Source: Pholis gunnellus
Taxonomy: Eukaryota > Chordata > Actinopteri > Perciformes > Pholidae
Length of the DNA stretch: 64,000 nucleotides
Assembly: GCA_910591455.2 (NCBI GenBank)
Contig: OU342808.1
Location: 6,719,947 to 6,783,946, forward strand
Direction of reading: 5' to 3'
Part shown: one piece after another, positions 60,030 through 64,000 of the stretch
How positions within the stretch are numbered: position 1 is the first letter of the stretch
How the letters are laid out: each line of letters starts with the position of its first letter
The notes under the pieces: model-generated
Database searches by the model: none
The model's input: the letters and a program-made list of their open reading frames with translations, nothing else
Told to the model about the DNA's origin: nothing
Translations under genes and position numbers: made by a program

Positions 60030-60227
60030 CAGTGGGGAAAAAAAGTATTTAGTCAGCCACCAATTGTGCAAGTTCTCCCACTTAAAAAGATGAGAGAGGC
60101 CTGTAATTTTCATCATAGGTATACCTCAACTATGAGAGACAAAATGAGGAAAAAAAATCCTGAAAATCACTGTCTGATTTTTAAAGAATTTATTTGCAAA
60201 TTATGTTGGAAAATAAGTATTTGGTCA
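60030..60227 (+). repeat. Left terminal inverted repeat of the Tc1 element
   Basis: About 198 bases, from CAGTGGGG to TATTTGGTCA, matched in reverse complement by 61433-61628. Confidence 0.93.
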
Positions 60228-60243
60228 ATAACAAAAGTTCATC

Positions 60244-61266
60244 TCAATACTTTGTTATATACCCTTTGTTGGCAATGACAGAGGTCAAACGTTTTCTGTA
60301 AGTCTTCACAAGGTTTTCACACACTGTTTCTGGTATTTTGGCCCATTCCTCCATGCAGATCTCCTCTAGAGTAGTGATGTTTTGGGGCTGTCGCTGGACA
60401 ACACGGACTTTCAACTCCCTCCAAAGATTTTCTATGGGGTTGAGATCTGGAGACTGGCTAGGCCACTCCAGGGCCTTGAAATGCTTCTTACGAAGCCACT
60501 CCTTCGTTGCCCGGGTGGTGTGTTTGGGATCATTGTCCTGCTGAAAGACCCAGCCACGTTTCATCTTCAATGCCCTTGCTGATGGAAGGAGGTTTTCACT
60601 CAAAATCTCACGATACATGGCCCCGTTCATTCTTTCCTTTACACGGACCAGTCGTCCTGGTCCCTTTGCAGAAAAACAGCCCCAAAGCATGATGTTTCCA
60701 CCCCCATGCTTCACAGTAGGTATGGTGTTCTTTGGACGCAACTCAGCATTCTTTCTCCTCCAAACACGACTAGTTGAGTTTCTACCAAAAAGTTCTATTT
60801 TGGTTTCATCTGACTATATGACATTCTCCCAATCCTCTTCTGGATCATCCAAATGCTCTCTAGCAAACTTCAGACGGGCCTGGACCTGTACTGGCTTGAG
60901 CAGGGGGACACGTCTGGCACTGCAGGATTTGAGTCCCTGGCGGCGTAGTGTGTTACTGATGGTAGCCTTTGTTACTTTGGTCCCAGCTCTCTGCAGGTCA
61001 TTCACTAGGTCCCCCCGTGTAGTTCTGGGATTTTTGTTCACCGTTCTTGTGATCATTTTGACCCCACGGGGTGAGATCTTGCATGGAGCCCCAGATCGAG
61101 GGACATTATCAGTGGTCTTGTATGTCTTCCATTTTCTAATAATTGCTCCCACAGTTGATTTCTTCACACCAAGCTGCTTACCTATTGCAGATTCAGTCTT
61201 CCCAGCCTGGTGCAGGTCTACAATTTTGTTTCTGGTGTCCTTTGACAGCTCTTTGGTCTTGGCCAT
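60244..61266 (-). pseudogene. Tc1-like transposase, 340 codons with one premature stop
   Basis: The minus-strand frame runs from ATG at 61266-61264 to TGA at 60246-60244 with no frameshift. The only defect is TAG at codon 151 (60816-60814), just after DWENVI and before SDETKIELFG, where other Tc1 transposases usually have Trp; a TGG to TAG change explains it. The N-terminal half has paired helix-turn-helix DNA-binding regions (GKTESAIGKQLGVKKSTVGA and KVTKATISNTLRRQGL). The catalytic DD34E residues are all present: Asp153 (SDET), Asp244 (QQDNDPKHT) and Glu279 (SPDLNPIENLW). Without readthrough it yields a 150-residue DNA-binding fragment lacking the catalytic domain, which could compete with active transposase at related ends. 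Confidence 0.95.
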
Positions 61267-61432
61267 AGTGGAGTTTGGAGTGTGACTGTTTGAGGTTGTG
61301 GACAGGTGTCTTTTATACTGATAACGAGTTCAAATAGGTGCCATTAATACAGGTAACGAGTGGAGGAGAGAGGAGCCTCTTAAAGAAGAAGTTACAGGTC
61401 TGTGAAAGCCAGAAATCTTGTTTGTATATAGG

Positions 61433-61628
61433 TGACCAAATACTTATTTTCCACCATCATTTGCAAATAAATTCTTTAAAAATCAGACCATGTGATTTTC
61501 TGGATTTTTTTTTCTCATTTTGTCTCTCATAGTTGAGGTATACCTATGATGAAACAGGCCTCTCTCATCTTTTTAAGTGGGAGAACTTGCACAATTGGTG
61601 GCTGACTAAATACGTTTTTTCCCCACTG
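61433..61628 (+). repeat. Right terminal inverted repeat of the Tc1 element
   Basis: About 196 bases, reverse complementary to 60030-60227, with a 4-base deletion relative to the left arm. Confidence 0.93.
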
Positions 61629-62492
61629 TATATATATATCCTCAGCACCATCATGTGGTCTTCAATATCGTAGCCATCTCGAACCAACGTAAGGGACAGT
61701 GATTTACTGTTGGCACAATATCTTACTTTTTTAAGTGTTGACCGCCTGATGTCCCATCCAGGAAACCGCCGGAGGGATACCAGCACCGTTACGTTTGCAA
61801 TGCCATCACTCCAACATAGCGGCACGGTGGCTCGAGAAAGTAGCAGTGGTAGAAATCATGTAAATAAACTTGTCATATATGTGGTTTAAAACAACTTTTA
61901 AAATCAGATTTTATGCCAAGTGGCCAGTGCCAAAACATGCACGTTTCAGTTCCTCGTTAAGTGTTGATCAAAGGAGCTTCTTTTCAGTAGCTCAACGATT
62001 ACAGGGATACAACTCTCTCCTCTCCTCTGTTCTTCTATGTCCTCTCCTCTTTGTTCCCTTTATCTACCTCTCTACCTCCACCCATACCTCCATCTGTCTG
62101 CTGTATCTCTTTAGGTGTTTGTTTGTGTTTGTGGCCTATCCTCTCTGAGCATGTAGACATATGCCCGGTTCCTCCTCTAATTGGTTTTCTGTATTCATGT
62201 GGGGATGCTGAGAGAGGCAGGGAGACTGCAGGCATAGCTGACTCTTAATAAATGTCACTCCACTGCCGGGCTACGGATGGACAGCTCACTGATGGGCTGT
62301 TTATAACAAGGCGTCACTTAATGCAAGGGGAGACATGCAGGAGCTCAGGCGAAGTTTCAGGGATAAAGAAAAGGAATAAATCGAGAGGGGATGATGCATC
62401 TCGCCCGCGAGAGATGGAGACCAGATAAGAGAGGGAACGGGAGAATCACCACGACAGGAAGAGACATAGGAGGCACTGATTGTGACACAGTA

Positions 62493-62610
<118 letters not shown>

Positions 62611-63112
62611 CAGGAGCAATTATTGTCTGTGTCTGTGTGAGTCTATAAAGCTCAACTAATTAACAAGTAGGTTGACATTTGCAATAACGTGTCCATCATC
62701 TGAGTCAGACTGCATGAACAAGTTAGCAAGTGAGCGGAGAAGTTCAAATAGTTGGCATAGAGTACTGGATATATTGTTATCGAAAATGAATGGACATACT
62801 GTTGAAATATTTAGCCAAATGACATGGATATAACGTTAACATCGTTAGCTAATCGTAATGCATATATTGTTCAAATAGTTGTCTAAAATGAATGGATATA
62901 CGGCTTAATTATGTAGCTAAAAGTAATTAATAAACAGTTGAAATAGTTATCTAAAACTGATGAGTAAATGGTTGACATCCAGCTTCTAAGAAATACAAAT
63001 ATAAACTTCACCAAAACAACCTAATCGTTGAATTAAAATGAAAAAAATATGTATTTGCAACAACTTTTATATAAATAACATCTATAATAACGTCTATAAT
63101 CTAGGTGTGTTT

Positions 63113-63117
<5 letters not shown>

Positions 63118-63172
<55 letters not shown>
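63118..63172 (+). repeat. (GT)n microsatellite, about 55 bp
   Basis: Perfect GT run after T8. Confidence 0.96.
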
Positions 63173-63176
<4 letters not shown>

Positions 63177-63307
63177 CTTCACTGTGTATAGCTTACCACT
63201 TACATTTGTGTGTGATTTTTGTTTTGTGTTGTCGGGTGTGTGGGCCTTGGTACCTATGCATGCTTGTGTATACACATGCCCATGAGTGTACAGACTATGT
63301 GCAGCCT

Positions 63308-64000
<693 letters not shown>

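Larger units (their letters stand above)
60030..61628 (-). mobile_element. Tc1/mariner DNA transposon, full length, 1.6 kb
   Basis: The element starts CAGTGGGG at 60030 and ends CCCCACTG at 61628, flanked by TA target duplications (60028-60029 and 61629-61630). Terminal inverted repeats are about 196-198 bases and match closely, with a 4-base gap and few substitutions; a recent insertion or frequent homogenisation fits. It encodes a DD34E transposase on the minus strand with one internal stop. The ends differ from Sleeping Beauty, and I recall similar ends in teleost Tc1 elements. Insertion is within a TA-rich stretch in commd10 intron 5. Confidence 0.95.

Noticed and set aside
60617..61285. 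222-codon + strand frame over the Tc1 element
   Set aside because: Antisense shadow of the minus-strand transposase.

Overview
The window looks like nuclear DNA from a ray-finned (teleost, probably percomorph) fish. It holds two split vertebrate genes with consensus GT-AG introns, very many CA/GT microsatellites, teleost-type interspersed repeats and a fish-type Tc1 transposon. There are no operons, CRISPR arrays or bacterial features, and I recognise no tRNA or rRNA gene.

Layout. Positions 1-2150 are upstream flank with no gene I recognise. Positions 2446-13091 hold a complete six-exon ap3s1 gene (AP-3 adaptor sigma-3A, 193 codons) on the + strand, with a CpG-rich 5' region and a poly(A) signal at 13274-13279. 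A short 2.27 kb spacer, containing an AT microsatellite and nested interspersed repeats, separates it from commd10 (+ strand). Commd10 starts at 15361. Five exons are visible to 21560 and encode 166 codons, which end inside the COMM domain. The last part of the protein, about 33 residues by comparison with human COMMD10, was not found. So 21561-64000 is best read as the 5' part of a very large commd10 intron, at least 42.4 kb, holding microsatellites, MITE-like repeats, strand-asymmetric purine/pyrimidine tracts, possible conserved noncoding blocks and one Tc1/mariner copy (60030-61628). The Tc1 transposase is full length except for one internal stop codon.

The two genes act in related endolysosomal trafficking. 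AP-3 sorts cargo from endosomes to lysosomes and lysosome-related organelles. COMMD10 is a subunit of the Commander/CCC assembly that recycles endosomal cargo. They are also near neighbours in human (5q23.1, from memory); here the genes that lie between them in human are absent from the spacer.

The most interesting signals are: (1) a long TG/CG tract that takes the place of the polypyrimidine tract at the last ap3s1 acceptor; (2) a CA array starting 10 bases after the commd10 exon 5 donor; (3) a 62-bp minisatellite with alternating subtypes in the middle of a palindromic MITE-like element; (4) the disproportionately large last commd10 intron; (5) the nearly intact Tc1 copy. I found no convincing undescribed gene system. 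Coordinates of exons come from reading frame and splice-site continuity; repeat boundaries are approximate unless an end signal is stated.
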